Source: Syntrophaceae bacterium UBA2280 (GTDB lineage: Bacteria > Desulfobacterota > Syntrophia > Syntrophales > Smithellaceae). Taken from it: 21,638 nt of DNA. The stretch is taken from the NCBI GenBank assembly GCA_002347685.1, contig DDWS01000065.1, forward strand, positions 1 through 21,638, written 5' to 3'. The translations under genes and the position numbers were made by a program. The notes below the pieces were generated by a model, which ran no database searches, was not told the origin of the DNA, and worked only from the letters and a program-made list of their open reading frames with translations. This document shows positions 8,340 through 15,556 of this stretch, one piece after another. The first letter of the stretch is position 1. Every line of letters begins with the position of its first letter.

Positions 8340-8394
8340 AATACCCGCCTCTTCTTTTTTCTTCCTTCCTTTCTTTTAAGAAGAGGCGGGTATT
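8340..8394 (+). terminator. 17-bp perfect stem-loop with all-pyrimidine loop, end of beta-oxidation transcript
   Basis: Arms 8340-8356 (AATACCCGCCTCTTCTT) and 8378-8394 (AAGAAGAGGCGGGTATT) are perfectly complementary. The 21-nt loop (8357-8377) contains only T and C. It starts 6 nt after the stop of the PsbP-like gene, which fits a transcription end point. No T run follows directly, although a run of six T occurs about 35 nt further on, so it is an atypical terminator or an RNA-stabilising 3' end. Confidence 0.55.
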
Positions 8395-8734
8395 GACAGC
8401 AAGAATGTCTGTTGACGGCTGTAAGGCTTTTTTATGAAATCGGGAAGACATCCAAACTCGATGAATTTAATCAATAAATGCGGCTTGTCCACGCCTCTCA
8501 TGAGCATTTCTGTTCAAGCCGCTGGTTATTCGCTTCAGTGCTTATAGCGACCGACATGATGCGATGCGAAATCACAGGAGCGAGGAGATTGATGTCGGGA
8601 ATATTTCGGGTGCGGTATTTTCTAGCGACGGAATAATTGCAGGGTGATGTGCTTGGATGAGTTCAGCGGATGACGAATCCATGAGGGGATCGGCTATAAA
8701 AAACTGCAAACAAATTGTGCAAGGAGGAAAATCA
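8395..8734. other. gene-poor leader upstream of the binding-protein gene
   Basis: About 340 nt with no convincing gene. Short frames can be read in plus and minus directions; a long minus-strand frame here is a shadow of the binding-protein gene. No confident promoter, riboswitch or tRNA could be recognised. Regulatory sequences for the downstream gene are expected here, since the strong hairpin at 8340-8394 separates it from the previous transcript. Confidence 0.4.
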
Positions 8735-9979
8735 ATGAGTTGGAAAAGTCTATTTCGTTCTATGATTGTTTTGATGGCGCTGATGTGGAGTAGCTTAAGT
8801 ATCGCCGGTGAAATCGTAATCGGATATACAGGACCGCTCAGCGGGCCGGCAGCTGAATATGGGCAGGATATCTTTAACGGGATTGATATGGCTGTCAAAG
8901 AAATCAATTCGGCAGGGGGTATTGCTGTTGCCGGGGAAAAATATACATTCAAACTGGAAAAACTGGATGACAAAGCCGATCCTACGCTAACTGTCAATAA
9001 TGCGCGCCGTTTCAGCGGAAATAAAGCAATTGCCGTATTTAACGGCGTTTTTAACACCATCGTTCCCCTGATGAAGATTAACCGTGAGAAAAACAACGAA
9101 TTTATAGTGATGGCTTACACCAGCACCCCGAAGATCGATGCCATGGGCAATGAATTGGTGATAAATTCAGCCCCCGCTTTTACCACCTATGTTGAATTGT
9201 TTGCCGACTGGGCTTTTAAGAATGGATGGAAGAAATGTGCCATGGTCGTTTCGTTTGGTACCTATGGTGACGAATGGAGACAGGCCTTCAAGGAATACTG
9301 GGTAAGCCACGGCGGCGCTATTTCGGTGGATAAACCGGCAAATTACTATACGGAAACTGATTTTTCATCACAGCTGACGGCAGCTATTGCATCAGCCCCG
9401 GACGTTATGCTGATAGGCGGGCCTTCCGCCACAACAGCATTGGTGGTCGAACAGGCTCGCTCAATGGGATACAAGGGTGGTTTCATTTTAATTGATCAGG
9501 CAAAACTGGACTACATCGCCAGATTGCTCAACGGGACCAAACTGATGGGCAATCTGATCGGTGTGGCAGGTGTGTTGAGTCTGCCCCCCTCTGAAGGTAA
9601 TCCAAACCTTTTTGATGAAGCCTATACAAGGGCTTATAAAAGGATGACAACATGGGAATGCGCTCTCAGCTATACGGCCATGTATGCGCTGTCAAGAGCC
9701 ATAGTTTCCGCCGGGACAGTCAATGATCCCTACAGGATTCGGGCTGCATTTCCCAATGTTTTTCCTTTGCTGGCCGATAGATTTCCGACCGAAGCATTTG
9801 GTATCAATAAAGACGGCCGAATGCTTATTTTAGCTTCGGTCCAGACGGTAACCGACGGGAAATTAAACCGGGCGGAGCTTTATGCTCCATGGCCGACAAG
9901 CCAGCGTGAGTTTGACCAATTTAAGAAAACTAGTAAAACGGACAAAAAAATCCCTCTGACGTGGATGAAGAAAGAATAA
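8735..9979 (+). CDS. ABC transporter periplasmic substrate-binding protein (branched-chain amino acid type)
   Basis: 414 residues from ATG 8735, chosen over the in-frame upstream ATG at 8657 because AAGGAGGA lies just before it and the protein then opens with a signal peptide: basic start, hydrophobic core, cleavage likely after SIA near residue 24. The mature protein begins GEIVIGYTGPLSGPAAEYGQ, the hallmark of Peripla_BP_6 (LivK-like, type I fold) binding proteins, and continues with the two-lobe pattern (NGIDMAVKEIN, then a central ATTALVVEQARSMG). It captures a small ligand for an ABC importer; the family binds branched-chain amino acids, amides, aromatic acids and other carboxylates. No permease or ATPase genes are adjacent, so it is an orphan here. 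Its place after beta-oxidation genes hints at a carboxylic-acid ligand, an inference only. Confidence 0.88.
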   Translation: MSWKSLFRSMIVLMALMWSSLSIAGEIVIGYTGPLSGPAAEYGQDIFNGIDMAVKEINSAGGIAVAGEKYTFKLEKLDDKADPTLTVNNARRFSGNKAIAVFNGVFNTIVPLMKINREKNNEFIVMAYTSTPKIDAMGNELVINSAPAFTTYVELFADWAFKNGWKKCAMVVSFGTYGDEWRQAFKEYWVSHGGAISVDKPANYYTETDFSSQLTAAIASAPDVMLIGGPSATTALVVEQARSMGYKGGFILIDQAKLDYIARLLNGTKLMGNLIGVAGVLSLPPSEGNPNLFDEAYTRAYKRMTTWECALSYTAMYALSRAIVSAGTVNDPYRIRAAFPNVFPLLADRFPTEAFGINKDGRMLILASVQTVTDGKLNRAELYAPWPTSQREFDQFKKTSKTDKKIPLTWMKKE

Positions 9980-10004
9980 TAAATTCAGCTCATATTGACG
10001 ACGA

Positions 10005-10076
10005 CAGCAAGCATCCTCCCCTGCAAACCTTCTCTTAACTCCCTTCAGACGGAGGCGCCGGGGAGGATGCTTGCTG
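10005..10076 (+). terminator. 17-bp perfect inverted repeat after the binding-protein gene
   Basis: Arms 10005-10021 (CAGCAAGCATCCTCCCC) and 10060-10076 (GGGGAGGATGCTTGCTG) are perfectly complementary and GC-rich, separated by a 38-nt loop. The element starts 25 nt after the binding-protein stop codon. No T tract follows, so it may protect or process the 3' end of the mRNA rather than terminate by the classical intrinsic mechanism. The remaining sequence up to the chemoreceptor gene (10077-10251) shows no gene. Confidence 0.5.
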
Positions 10077-10251
10077 GACCGTTATCCTGGTTATGTAAGG
10101 CCTGACCGGCTTCATTTACCAAGGACCCGCTGGCCTTCCGCCGGAAGTTCCTGGAGCAGCAGGAATAGAAGGATGGCTGATATGAGGGACGACTTTTGAT
10201 GACAGTCATGTCGAAAATGCATTGAACGAATAGTGATGAGGAGCATTCTAA

Positions 10252-11808
10252 ATGATCAGATTCTTCAATAATCTGAAACTTGGGAAAAAGATACTTCTGG
10301 CGCCCGTTGTTGTTGTGATTTTTTTGTTCATTTTGGGCGGCACAACGTTCATCAGTCTTTCCATGCAGCAGGCTGCGCTCAGTGATATTTATAACGTGCG
10401 ATTCAAAGGGTATCAAGTGAGCGCAAAACTCCTCAATGATCTTTCAACGGTTCAGGGCAGTATTGCAAGGGTGATTAACTGGATTGCCGTTGGACATGAC
10501 ATGACGGAGGTTGAATATTTAATTAAGAAACAATTTGCGACGATGGAAGAGGATATTCTGGTTACCCGCGAGAAGCTCAAAAGCGAGAAAATGGGGACTA
10601 ATGAAAAAGCGCTTTATAATACGGTGCTTGAAAAGCTGCTTGAGTATCAGAAAGCCGCGGGCAAGGTTTTGGAACTGGCTCCTAGTGGGGCCGGAAACGT
10701 TTATGTGCATGTTGCGGATCAAAAATATGACGCTTTAAACAAAATCGTCTCGGAACTCCATGCGCTGGAAAACAAGCTCAGTCAGGAAAGCTATGATCAA
10801 TCGGTGGCCAACTTTAAAAATACCATAACGCTGTTTTTAATGGTCTTTATTCTGGCGGTTGTTCTGGCCATCGTGGTCAGTATTTTTGTGAAACGCCTTG
10901 TCCTGAAACCGATTCATGAAACTATCCTCGTATTGCGGGATCTGGCGGAAGGCGATCTGACGCGAAATATTGACATGGAGTCGCGTGATGAAATCGGAGA
11001 ACTGGTGGAATCCGTCAACACGATGCGCGTCAAGATGGGACGGGCGGTCGGGAAGGCCTTATCCATTGCCGGGACCCTGACGGATGCAACATCCGAAGAA
11101 GTAGCCTCCATTGAGGAAACCTCGGCGTCGCTCGATGAAATTTCGTCGATGACCCGCCGCAACGCTGACAACACCAGCGAAGCGGAGAAGTTGATGAAGT
11201 CGGCCAAAGATGCCATTAAAAAAGTCGGCGATTCCATGAGTGAACTGACAAAATCCATGAAGGATATTGCCCAGGCCAGCCAGCAGACACAGAAAGTGAT
11301 TAAAAGCATTGATGAAATCGCGTTTCAAACAAATCTGCTTGCCCTTAATGCCTCCGTTGAAGCGGCGAGGGCGGGTGATGCGGGCGCCGGATTTGCCGTC
11401 GTTGCCGACGAAGTGCGCAATCTGGCGATACGAGCAACGGAAGCCGCGCGCGGATCATCGACCTTCATTACGGATATTGTCAATAAAGTGAAATGGGGCG
11501 AAGAACTCGTCACGATAACCAACACAGTCTTTAGTGACGTGGCGTCCAGTTCCGACAAAGTGGTGTCGATCATGAAAGAAATCGCTGCCGCCTCCCATGA
11601 GCAGTCTCAGGGGATTGAGCAGATTAACAGCGCAATTGCGGAAATTAATTTGGCCACTCAGCAAAACGCCGCCAATGCGGGAAACCTGTTCTCGGCCATG
11701 TCCATCTTTAAGGTGGAGGACGTTCGGGACGAAGATGAACCGGCAGATGAATTTGATGACGGGGGCGCTTCGCCATCGTCTGCTCGCCTGCTGCCGCGTG
11801 ATAAATAG
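10252..11808 (+). CDS. methyl-accepting chemotaxis protein
   Basis: 518-residue transmembrane chemoreceptor. TM1 is at about 14-34 and TM2 at about 192-213, enclosing a roughly 155-residue periplasmic helical sensor of the four-helix-bundle (4HB_MCP) kind. A HAMP linker follows (about 214-265, with LKPIHETI and DEIGELVESVN), then the long cytoplasmic coiled-coil signalling domain. The kinase-contact tip is clearly conserved: FQTNLLALNASVEAARAG and FAVVADEVRNLA (about 355-392). The C-terminus is short and acidic and ends in LLPRDK, without the NWETF pentapeptide used to tether CheR/CheB in some receptors. GATGAGGAGC precedes the ATG. It follows the binding-protein gene by 272 nt. Indirect sensing through the binding protein is possible; direct ligand binding by the sensor bundle is equally plausible. 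Confidence 0.92.
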   Translation: MIRFFNNLKLGKKILLAPVVVVIFLFILGGTTFISLSMQQAALSDIYNVRFKGYQVSAKLLNDLSTVQGSIARVINWIAVGHDMTEVEYLIKKQFATMEEDILVTREKLKSEKMGTNEKALYNTVLEKLLEYQKAAGKVLELAPSGAGNVYVHVADQKYDALNKIVSELHALENKLSQESYDQSVANFKNTITLFLMVFILAVVLAIVVSIFVKRLVLKPIHETILVLRDLAEGDLTRNIDMESRDEIGELVESVNTMRVKMGRAVGKALSIAGTLTDATSEEVASIEETSASLDEISSMTRRNADNTSEAEKLMKSAKDAIKKVGDSMSELTKSMKDIAQASQQTQKVIKSIDEIAFQTNLLALNASVEAARAGDAGAGFAVVADEVRNLAIRATEAARGSSTFITDIVNKVKWGEELVTITNTVFSDVASSSDKVVSIMKEIAAASHEQSQGIEQINSAIAEINLATQQNAANAGNLFSAMSIFKVEDVRDEDEPADEFDDGGASPSSARLLPRDK

Positions 11809-12301
11809 AAAGGTAAGACCAGGTGGATATGGCCGGCGCGTCTTCCAGGTCCTCGATTGCCATCATTTTAGCGATTCGTTTTTCATGCCGTAGGTAGCCA
11901 GCGCCATATTCCGGGTAATCCACCGCCGTATCCCCTTGTGTTCCCATATCATTGACGTCGTCAGGACTTTTTTGTTTGTTGCGAACAGGGCAACTGGGCA
12001 TTATTATGATGAAAGAGTACTAGCTGGACCGTTTAGCCTTGCGAGGCAAAACTTCTGCATAGTGCAGAAATAGTAAAAATCCATCGCTATGACCCGGATA
12101 TGCCAGAGACTAATATGAGGCAAAAAGCTGGAGAAATCTGGACAGAAAAAACATCATCAAAAGACCTGTTGAACAAAATACGGAAATGATTTAGTCAACA
12201 ACAACAAACGAAGCAACATAATCGGCAATAAGAAGCTAGGCCAACCGGATGCTCAAATCGCGAATAAAAGGTTTTCTACAGTCGTTATATGGTGAAAACG
12301 C
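11809..12301. other. intergenic stretch at the left edge of the island
   Basis: About 490 nt without a confident gene. A minus-strand frame from 12001 down to 11708 has protein-like codon use in its first 64 codons (12001-11810), then runs antisense into the chemoreceptor gene; it has no ribosome-binding site and I recognise no family. Two tiny hairpins lie at 12033-12044 (GCCT/AGGC) and just after (TTCTGCA/TGCAGAA around a TAG loop). Composition becomes more AT-rich from about 12100 on. Confidence 0.4.
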
Positions 12302-13153
12302 ATGATCCTCTATAAATACCTTTCTCCAGAACGCGTCGATGTCCTCGAGCACCGAAGAATACGGTACAGCCAGCCCAATGCTTTCAATGACCCATTTGAG
12401 GTGAAGCCTTATATTTCGCACATCAGCGATGACGCGCAAATAGAGGCGAATATTGATCAATTGTTAGATGACGAGACAAGAAAGCTATACGAAATACTGC
12501 CCCCTGAGGCATGCGCAATCTTATCTTATGAACAAATAGCCAGTTTGGTGATGCAACGCCGCGAGTCTTTGCGTGGGCGATTTGGTATATTGATTAATAA
12601 ATTTACTCCAAAAGTGCGTGAGATTATGGAGAATAAATTTAATGAAATACTCGGGATACTATCTCTTAGTGAGAGCCCAACTAACATACTGATGTGGTCT
12701 CATTATGCGCGACATCATGAAGGTTTCGTAATTGGTTTTGACGTTACCCACAATCACTTCAACGAAAAGCGTTCAGAAAAAGATGAGTTTGGTTATGCTA
12801 GGAAAGTTGAGTATCGCCCAAAGCGTCCAAATGCTGCACTTTCAGCGATGGATGGAGTAGATGTATTCCTAGTAAAGGCGGCGGATTGGTCCTATGAACG
12901 TGAATGGAGGGTGTTTCGTCCACTGCCGAATGCCGGTCAGAGGATCGAAACAGGAGGAATTCCCATCTGTCTATTTTCGTTTCCGCCTGAATGCGTCGTA
13001 GAGGTTATAATTGGCGCCCGAACAAATACTAACGAACGTAGTTCCCTAGTTAATTTGGCAACTATTCTATCACGTACCCAAAGTCTCCACGTTTATAATG
13101 CAAAGCTATCTGATGCTGAGTTCAAAATTAAACTTGAAGAAATAGCTATATAA
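12302..13153 (+). CDS. DUF2971 domain protein
   Basis: 283 residues. The N-terminus MILYKYLSPERVDVLEHRRI followed by SQPNAFNDPFE, and the central LMWSHYARHHEGFVIGFD, are characteristic of DUF2971. A later YEREWRVFRP segment also fits the family. Soluble, with no signal peptide or membrane segment. The biochemical role of DUF2971 is not established; the proteins often appear as orphans in variable genomic regions, including defence islands, which fits this position. A weak GGTGAAAA precedes the ATG. The gene is more AT-rich than the beta-oxidation genes and stands alone, with long non-coding flanks on both sides, suggesting recent acquisition. Confidence 0.8.
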   Translation: MILYKYLSPERVDVLEHRRIRYSQPNAFNDPFEVKPYISHISDDAQIEANIDQLLDDETRKLYEILPPEACAILSYEQIASLVMQRRESLRGRFGILINKFTPKVREIMENKFNEILGILSLSESPTNILMWSHYARHHEGFVIGFDVTHNHFNEKRSEKDEFGYARKVEYRPKRPNAALSAMDGVDVFLVKAADWSYEREWRVFRPLPNAGQRIETGGIPICLFSFPPECVVEVIIGARTNTNERSSLVNLATILSRTQSLHVYNAKLSDAEFKIKLEEIAI

Positions 13154-13717
13154 GGCGTTAAAGTCGATCGCCGCTCCGGTGCAAAGTTCTCAAAAACAGT
13201 CTTGGACACCCCTTTCAAAGCGTCATTTTCACCTCCTGTTTGGGGCTAACATTCTGCCCTTTTTGAGGCAGTCGTTTTTGTTGTTGTGGAGTCGGTTGAA
13301 CAGTCCGGTAACTTTGTTTTCCATCCAGGACAACTTTGTAAGCAGTTCTTTTTGAAAGCTACTACAAAATCAAATCAGACCCATTTGTTGACTTCAATAA
13401 ATAACTGTCAGACAGGATCAATACCTCCCGCTAAGGACTAGGTAGATGAAAGAGATAAAAAGTACGCATCAACCGGATGGACCATAATAAAGACCAAAAG
13501 CCAAACGAGGTTATTTACAGGAAACGTGTCCAGTGTAATCCGTCATTAATTAGTATTGTTTGAAATAGAACGTACCAGAGGAAAATAATCAAACCCTCGC
13601 TTACTGCAGGAAGCTACGCAAGAAGCGGATGAACCAAAAACATTTTTCAACATATATTCAACATATATGCGCAAACCCCAATCCAACCTTTTTTCAGTAA
13701 CATGGTGCTGAATTTTC
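13154..13717. other. non-coding AT-rich stretch before the RHH gene
   Basis: About 560 nt with no convincing gene. A minus-strand open stretch of 47 codons (13369-13229) looks faintly protein-like (contains KVTGLFNRLHNNKN), but it lacks an upstream start and ribosome-binding site; it could be the tail of a lost gene or mobile element. A tandem duplication of 11 bp occurs at 13646-13667. Confidence 0.4.
13646..13667 (+). repeat. perfect tandem repeat, 2 x 11 bp (TTCAACATATA)
   Basis: TTCAACATATA at 13646-13656 is repeated exactly at 13657-13667. It lies 50 bp upstream of the predicted promoter of the small RHH-like gene. The 11-bp period is close to one helical turn, so the two copies would face the same side of DNA, as in paired protein-binding sites; a chance duplication is also possible. 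Confidence 0.5.
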
Positions 13718-13746
13718 TGGACATCTGAAGAAATTATCATTATAAT
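13718..13746 (+). promoter_or_regulatory. sigma-70-type promoter of the RHH-like gene
   Basis: TGGACA at 13718-13723 (5 of 6 matches to TTGACA), a 17-bp spacer and a perfect TATAAT at 13741-13746. The predicted start of transcription, near 13753, leaves a leader of about 35 nt before the ATG at 13788. The -10 box is embedded in the palindrome at 13733-13766. Confidence 0.6.
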
Positions 13747-13766
13747 TGAATGATTGTAATGATAAT
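13733..13766 (+). promoter_or_regulatory. operator-like palindrome over the -10 box
   Basis: ATTATCATTATAAT (13733-13746) and ATTGTAATGATAAT (13753-13766) are inverted copies with one mismatch in 14, separated by 6 bp. The palindrome covers the -10 box and predicted transcription start of the gene that encodes a small DNA-binding-like protein, the classic layout of an autorepressed ribbon-helix-helix regulator. Binding by that protein is inferred, not shown. Confidence 0.55.
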
Positions 13767-13787
13767 ATCAAATATGAGGCATTTTAT

Positions 13788-14069
13788 ATGACACAAACAG
13801 AGAGGATAACTTTTTTAGCGAGTAAGGAGTTCAAAAAATGGTTGCAGGCGGAAGCAAAAAAATCAGGCATGAGCATATCGGAAATGATCCGTTTGCGTTG
13901 CGAGAGTGGATCGAGCGAAGATGAAATAGATCTAAAAGCATTGGCTCACGAAGTTAAAGAAGCCGCTATTAGAGCGAACAAGGCTTTGGACGAAGGGCTG
14001 AAAGAAGCTGATAGAGTAATTAATAAAATTCGGAGAGATAGAGAACTCCGAAAAAAGTCCCCAAAATAA
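13788..14069 (+). CDS. small ribbon-helix-helix-like DNA-binding protein
   Basis: 93 residues from ATG 13788, with GAGG about 9 nt upstream; a longer frame opens with TTG at 13746 but would start inside the -10 box. The N-terminus ERITFLASKEFKKWLQAEA, then KSGMSISEMIRLRCE, fits a beta strand plus two helices of the ribbon-helix-helix (CopG/MetJ/Arc) type. Residues 45-88 form one long charged helix, probably a coiled coil or partner-binding arm (EVKEAAIRANKALDEGLKEA). It could be an antitoxin-like repressor, a relaxosome accessory protein or a regulator of the island; no toxin gene or relaxase is adjacent. It sits over a palindromic promoter and 140 nt ahead of the integrase, so control of integrase expression is an attractive guess. 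Confidence 0.6.
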   Translation: MTQTERITFLASKEFKKWLQAEAKKSGMSISEMIRLRCESGSSEDEIDLKALAHEVKEAAIRANKALDEGLKEADRVINKIRRDRELRKKSPK

Positions 14070-14155
14070 GCCGGGACATGGAACAATGGTGACTCTTGCA
14101 TCAATTCAGGAAAATATTAAAACCTTGTTTTTCATTTATGAGCGTTACTCCATAA

Positions 14156-14185
14156 TTGATACACATAACGTATCTTAGGTATAGC
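14156..14185 (+). promoter_or_regulatory. predicted promoter of the integrase gene
   Basis: TTGATA at 14156-14161 (4 to 5 of 6 consensus matches), an 18-bp spacer and TATAGC at 14180-14185. Transcription would begin near 14192, one base into the first in-frame ATG (14191), which excludes that ATG and supports the start at 14212. Confidence 0.45.
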
Positions 14186-14211
14186 TATTAATGCATTTTA
14201 GGGATGAAAAC

Positions 14212-15276
14212 ATGGGAAATGATCTTCAGAAGTCTGACCAAAAAGCTACACCTAATGATTCGAGCCTGGTCGCGATCCCCCAAAATGTCTCGGATGATCT
14301 CCGAACCTGGTCACGCTGGTACTTCGACCATGCCGTGACAACCGTGGCCCGGTCCCAAAAAGAACAGGTACGTGATCTGAACCAGTTCATCCAGTACATG
14401 GAGTTGACCGAGAAAACGGATGAGCGTTCGAGATGGACTCCCAGGCTCTCTGAGTCCTTCAAGGACCACATGAAGCGTTCGCTCCACGAAGACGGTTCCC
14501 GTCACTGGTCTGACAGGACAATAAACCGGGTGCTGACCCACATGAAGACTTTCGCCAAATGGATACACGGACTGAGACCGTTTCCTCTAGGGAATCCCAT
14601 GGCGAAAGTCAAGGCACTTCCCTTAACCAACTCCCTTGAGATCGAGCGGGCTCTTTCGGCCGGCGAACGCCGTCGGCTTCTGGATGCCGCAGATCTTCTC
14701 CCGGTCGTGGGCGGACTGAGCAGAAACCGGCGGAAGCACGCTGTCGAAGCACGACCGAGGAGAAAAGGCTACCGGTCCTACCGGAACAGAGCGATGATTT
14801 ACTGTCTTACCGAGACAGGGATGAGGCGGAAGGCGGTAACGGCAATCAACCTGTCCGACGTGGACTTTGTGAAAAAGAGAATCACCGTCGAGGAAAAAGG
14901 AGGGATGCGGCACACGTATCAGATAAATAAAGAGGGGCTCGCGGCAATCCGGGACTATATTAAAACCGAACGAGATGCCGACTTTGAAAAGTGGCAGTCT
15001 CCTGCCCTGTTCCTGTCGCCTTGCACGAATCCCAACGGAAATGGGCGCCTGACGGTCAAGGTGATTAACGACGTTTGGAATGATGTCTCCAAGGTCGCCG
15101 GCATCGAGGGCAAAACACCCCACAGTGCCCGCCATGCGATGGGACGTTACATCATCGAGAAGACTGGCAATGTGGCGGCGGTCCAGAGGCAACTTGGCCA
15201 CAAGAACGCCGCTTATTCACTTCAGTATTCACGTATTACCGATGAAGAGTTGAATCTAGTGCTCGATGAACGGTGA
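14212..15276 (+). CDS. tyrosine recombinase / phage-type integrase
   Basis: Site-specific recombinase that breaks and rejoins DNA through a covalent phosphotyrosine. 354 residues from ATG 14212, preceded by AGGGA at 14200-14204. An in-frame ATG at 14191 lies at the predicted transcription start and is less likely. An N-terminal SAM-like core-binding domain spans about 25-135 and the catalytic domain about 145-350. The complete active site is visible: Arg205 in TGMRRKA, Lys229 in EEKGGM, His304 and Arg307 in TPHSARHAM, His330 in LGHKN, and nucleophile Tyr339 in LQYSRI. An unusual basic insert (RNRRKHAVEARPRRKGYRSYRN is interrupted by few acidic residues) lies at 171-192. It points toward the defence cluster and ends 40 nt from it, consistent with an integrative element or island; no tRNA attachment site was seen. 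Confidence 0.9.
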   Translation: MGNDLQKSDQKATPNDSSLVAIPQNVSDDLRTWSRWYFDHAVTTVARSQKEQVRDLNQFIQYMELTEKTDERSRWTPRLSESFKDHMKRSLHEDGSRHWSDRTINRVLTHMKTFAKWIHGLRPFPLGNPMAKVKALPLTNSLEIERALSAGERRRLLDAADLLPVVGGLSRNRRKHAVEARPRRKGYRSYRNRAMIYCLTETGMRRKAVTAINLSDVDFVKKRITVEEKGGMRHTYQINKEGLAAIRDYIKTERDADFEKWQSPALFLSPCTNPNGNGRLTVKVINDVWNDVSKVAGIEGKTPHSARHAMGRYIIEKTGNVAAVQRQLGHKNAAYSLQYSRITDEELNLVLDER

Positions 15277-15316
15277 CATTTCGCGCATCAATTGTACCTG
15301 CTGTCCCGTTTTTGCC

Positions 15317-15556
15317 TTAGTCATTTGAAATGGCTACTTCAACTTTCTTCCAAGCCGCATAAAAGCCTGCTCGATATTTATTGTTTTTGCCCCGCCAGAA
15401 GGATTTGAATTCATTGTCTGTCCCTCGCTTACTGCGAAAGAATGTCGAAATGTCCATTGCCTTCGCTCCCTCACCCCGGTTCTTTTTCCAATAGGCAATG
15501 GCTGCCTTATATGTTTTATCGACCGACATAAACAAGTTAAATTCTGTCTTAAACAT
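15317..15556 (-). CDS. small basic protein, last gene of the E2-E1-JAB/patatin operon
   Basis: 79 residues, not recognised. Its ATG overlaps the last 8 nt of the patatin gene (the patatin stop TAA lies within ATGTTTAA), so its translation is probably coupled to that gene. It is rich in lysine, arginine and aromatic residues (AYWKKNRGEG, FWRGKNNKYR, FYAAWKKVE), has no signal peptide and no clear membrane segment, and is predicted to be largely helical by eye. It ends AISND, with no C-terminal glycine, so it does not look like a mature ubiquitin-like modifier. Candidates are a nucleic-acid-binding or membrane-surface-binding accessory, or a target of the conjugation enzyme. Overlap and conservation of frame make it likely to be real. 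Confidence 0.65.
   Translation of the reverse strand: MFKTEFNLFMSVDKTYKAAIAYWKKNRGEGAKAMDISTFFRSKRGTDNEFKSFWRGKNNKYRAGFYAAWKKVEVAISND

Noticed and set aside
8572..9096. 174-codon minus-strand frame opposite the binding-protein gene.
   Set aside because: It is antisense to the clear binding-protein frame, low in charged residues and has no recognisable domain; a shadow frame.
10072..12031. Shared GCTGGACCGTT at about 10073 and 12022 as possible attachment repeats.
   Set aside because: Only 11 bp match and the flanks diverge at once; the first copy overlaps the hairpin arm. Chance is likely.
13154..13200. GGCGTTAAAG just after the DUF2971 gene as an integron attC-like end.
   Set aside because: No complementary partner end and no second cassette; the match is too short.
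14623..15201. 192-codon minus-strand frame within the integrase.
   Set aside because: It lies wholly antisense to a tyrosine recombinase with every catalytic residue intact.
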